Positions 5,638 through 6,124 of a DNA stretch of 6,124 nucleotides are shown one piece after another. Below the pieces are notes generated by a model that was not told where the DNA came from, ran no database searches, and worked only from the letters and a program-made list of their open reading frames with translations. The DNA is from Candidatus Aminicenantota bacterium (GTDB taxonomy: Bacteria > Acidobacteriota > Aminicenantia > UBA2199). The number at the start of each line of letters is the position of its first letter. Position 1 is the stretch's first letter. Where the stretch lies: the NCBI GenBank assembly GCA_030671465.1, contig DAOVIP010000129.1, positions 1 through 6,124 on the forward strand. Direction: 5' to 3'. The translations under genes were made by a program, and so were the position numbers.

Positions 5638-6124
5638 TGGTCAACATCGATTTTTTTTGAACCGATTTCAAATATTTTATCCCAGAGTTTTACTGCAATC
5701 TCGCTCTTGCTCATCATCGGGAGTTTTTCAATGTTCACACTGGTCATGAAATAGACCTGATTGGAATCCACATTAAAAGCCGGGTTTTTTTCAGATATCT
5801 GGTTTAGAACCAGAAGGTCCAGCTTCTTCCGCTTAAATTTACTTCTTGCATGAGAAAATATGTTTTCGGTCTCCGCAGCAAAGCCGATCAATATCTGATT
5901 TTTTCGCTTTCGTTTTCCCGCCTCAAGAAGTATATCCGGATTTTTTTTTAGTTCCAACAGCATTTTTTCAGTCTTCTTCTTTATTTTCCGGGAACGATAT
6001 CGGAGGGGCCGATAGTCACTGACTGCCGCAGCCATGATGATCACCTCAGCGTCTTTTAAATTTTCAAGTACTTTTGATCTCATTTCCGAGGCAGTCTCTA
6101 TCTGAATACACCTGCACCCTTCGG
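5634..6124 (-). CDS. coaBC: CoaB domain of phosphopantothenate-cysteine ligase / CoaBC (C-terminal part; N-terminus outside window)
   Basis: The visible 162 codons are the C-terminal part of phosphopantothenoylcysteine synthetase, which joins 4'-phosphopantothenate and cysteine using a nucleotide triphosphate in coenzyme A synthesis. Conserved pieces in order are IETASEM, IIMAAAVSDYRP, KIKKK (the family lysine that helps bind the acyl-nucleotide intermediate), LKKNPDILL, IGFAAETE, and AFNVDSNQV. The reading frame runs upstream to the window edge past the internal ATG at 6083, and the homology (IETASEM) also extends upstream of that ATG, so the true start lies beyond the right end. In most bacteria CoaB is fused to an N-terminal flavin-dependent decarboxylase (CoaC). 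That part cannot be seen, so a stand-alone CoaB is not excluded and the symbol coaBC is the likelier guess. The stop overlaps the uracil-DNA glycosylase start as GTGA. Linkage of coaBC to priA is seen in many bacteria. Confidence 0.9.
   Translation of the reverse strand, partial: EGCRCIQIETASEMRSKVLENLKDAEVIIMAAAVSDYRPLRYRSRKIKKKTEKMLLELKKNPDILLEAGKRKRKNQILIGFAAETENIFSHARSKFKRKKLDLLVLNQISEKNPAFNVDSNQVYFMTSVNIEKLPMMSKSEIAVKLWDKIFEIGSKKIDVDQ

Overview
The window is bacterial chromosomal DNA, fairly AT-rich (roughly 40% GC by eye) and gene-dense. The seven genes are all of housekeeping or unknown-function type. I see no mobile element, CRISPR array, tRNA, rRNA or long repeat. The organism cannot be named from this sequence. 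Weak or absent Shine-Dalgarno sequences, the coaBC-UDG-priA order and the protein style would fit a Gram-negative-type or candidate-phylum lineage (an FCB-group or spirochaete-like bacterium), but this is only inference.

Left side, plus strand (1-1608): the C-terminal end of prmC (release-factor glutamine methyltransferase) is followed, through an ATGA stop/start overlap, by a complete cobalamin-binding-type radical SAM protein of unknown substrate.

Right side, minus strand (6124 down to 1554), read in transcription order: the C-terminal part of coaB/coaBC (coenzyme A synthesis), a family 4 iron-sulfur uracil-DNA glycosylase starting at GTG, a PriA-type primosomal protein, a DEDDh exonuclease (DnaQ-like) with a C-terminal zinc ribbon, and a membrane-anchored SGNH/GDSL hydrolase. 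The first three are coupled by 4-base stop/start overlaps. A 102-base gap with a possible promoter separates priA from the exonuclease, which is followed 8 bases later by the hydrolase. The hydrolase gene and the radical SAM gene converge and overlap tail to tail by 55 bases.

The most striking observation is the PriA protein. Its reading frame is intact, all eight zinc-binding cysteines are kept and the N-terminal DNA-binding domain is recognisable. However, the Walker A site, the DEEH box and the later helicase motifs are all replaced, so it should be a pseudohelicase. It sits between a uracil glycosylase and an exonuclease, so the minus-strand cluster looks like a small DNA repair/replication-restart neighbourhood attached to a CoA gene. 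I do not see a clearly new multi-gene system. The pseudohelicase PriA, the zinc-ribbon exonuclease and the orphan radical SAM enzyme are the items worth following.
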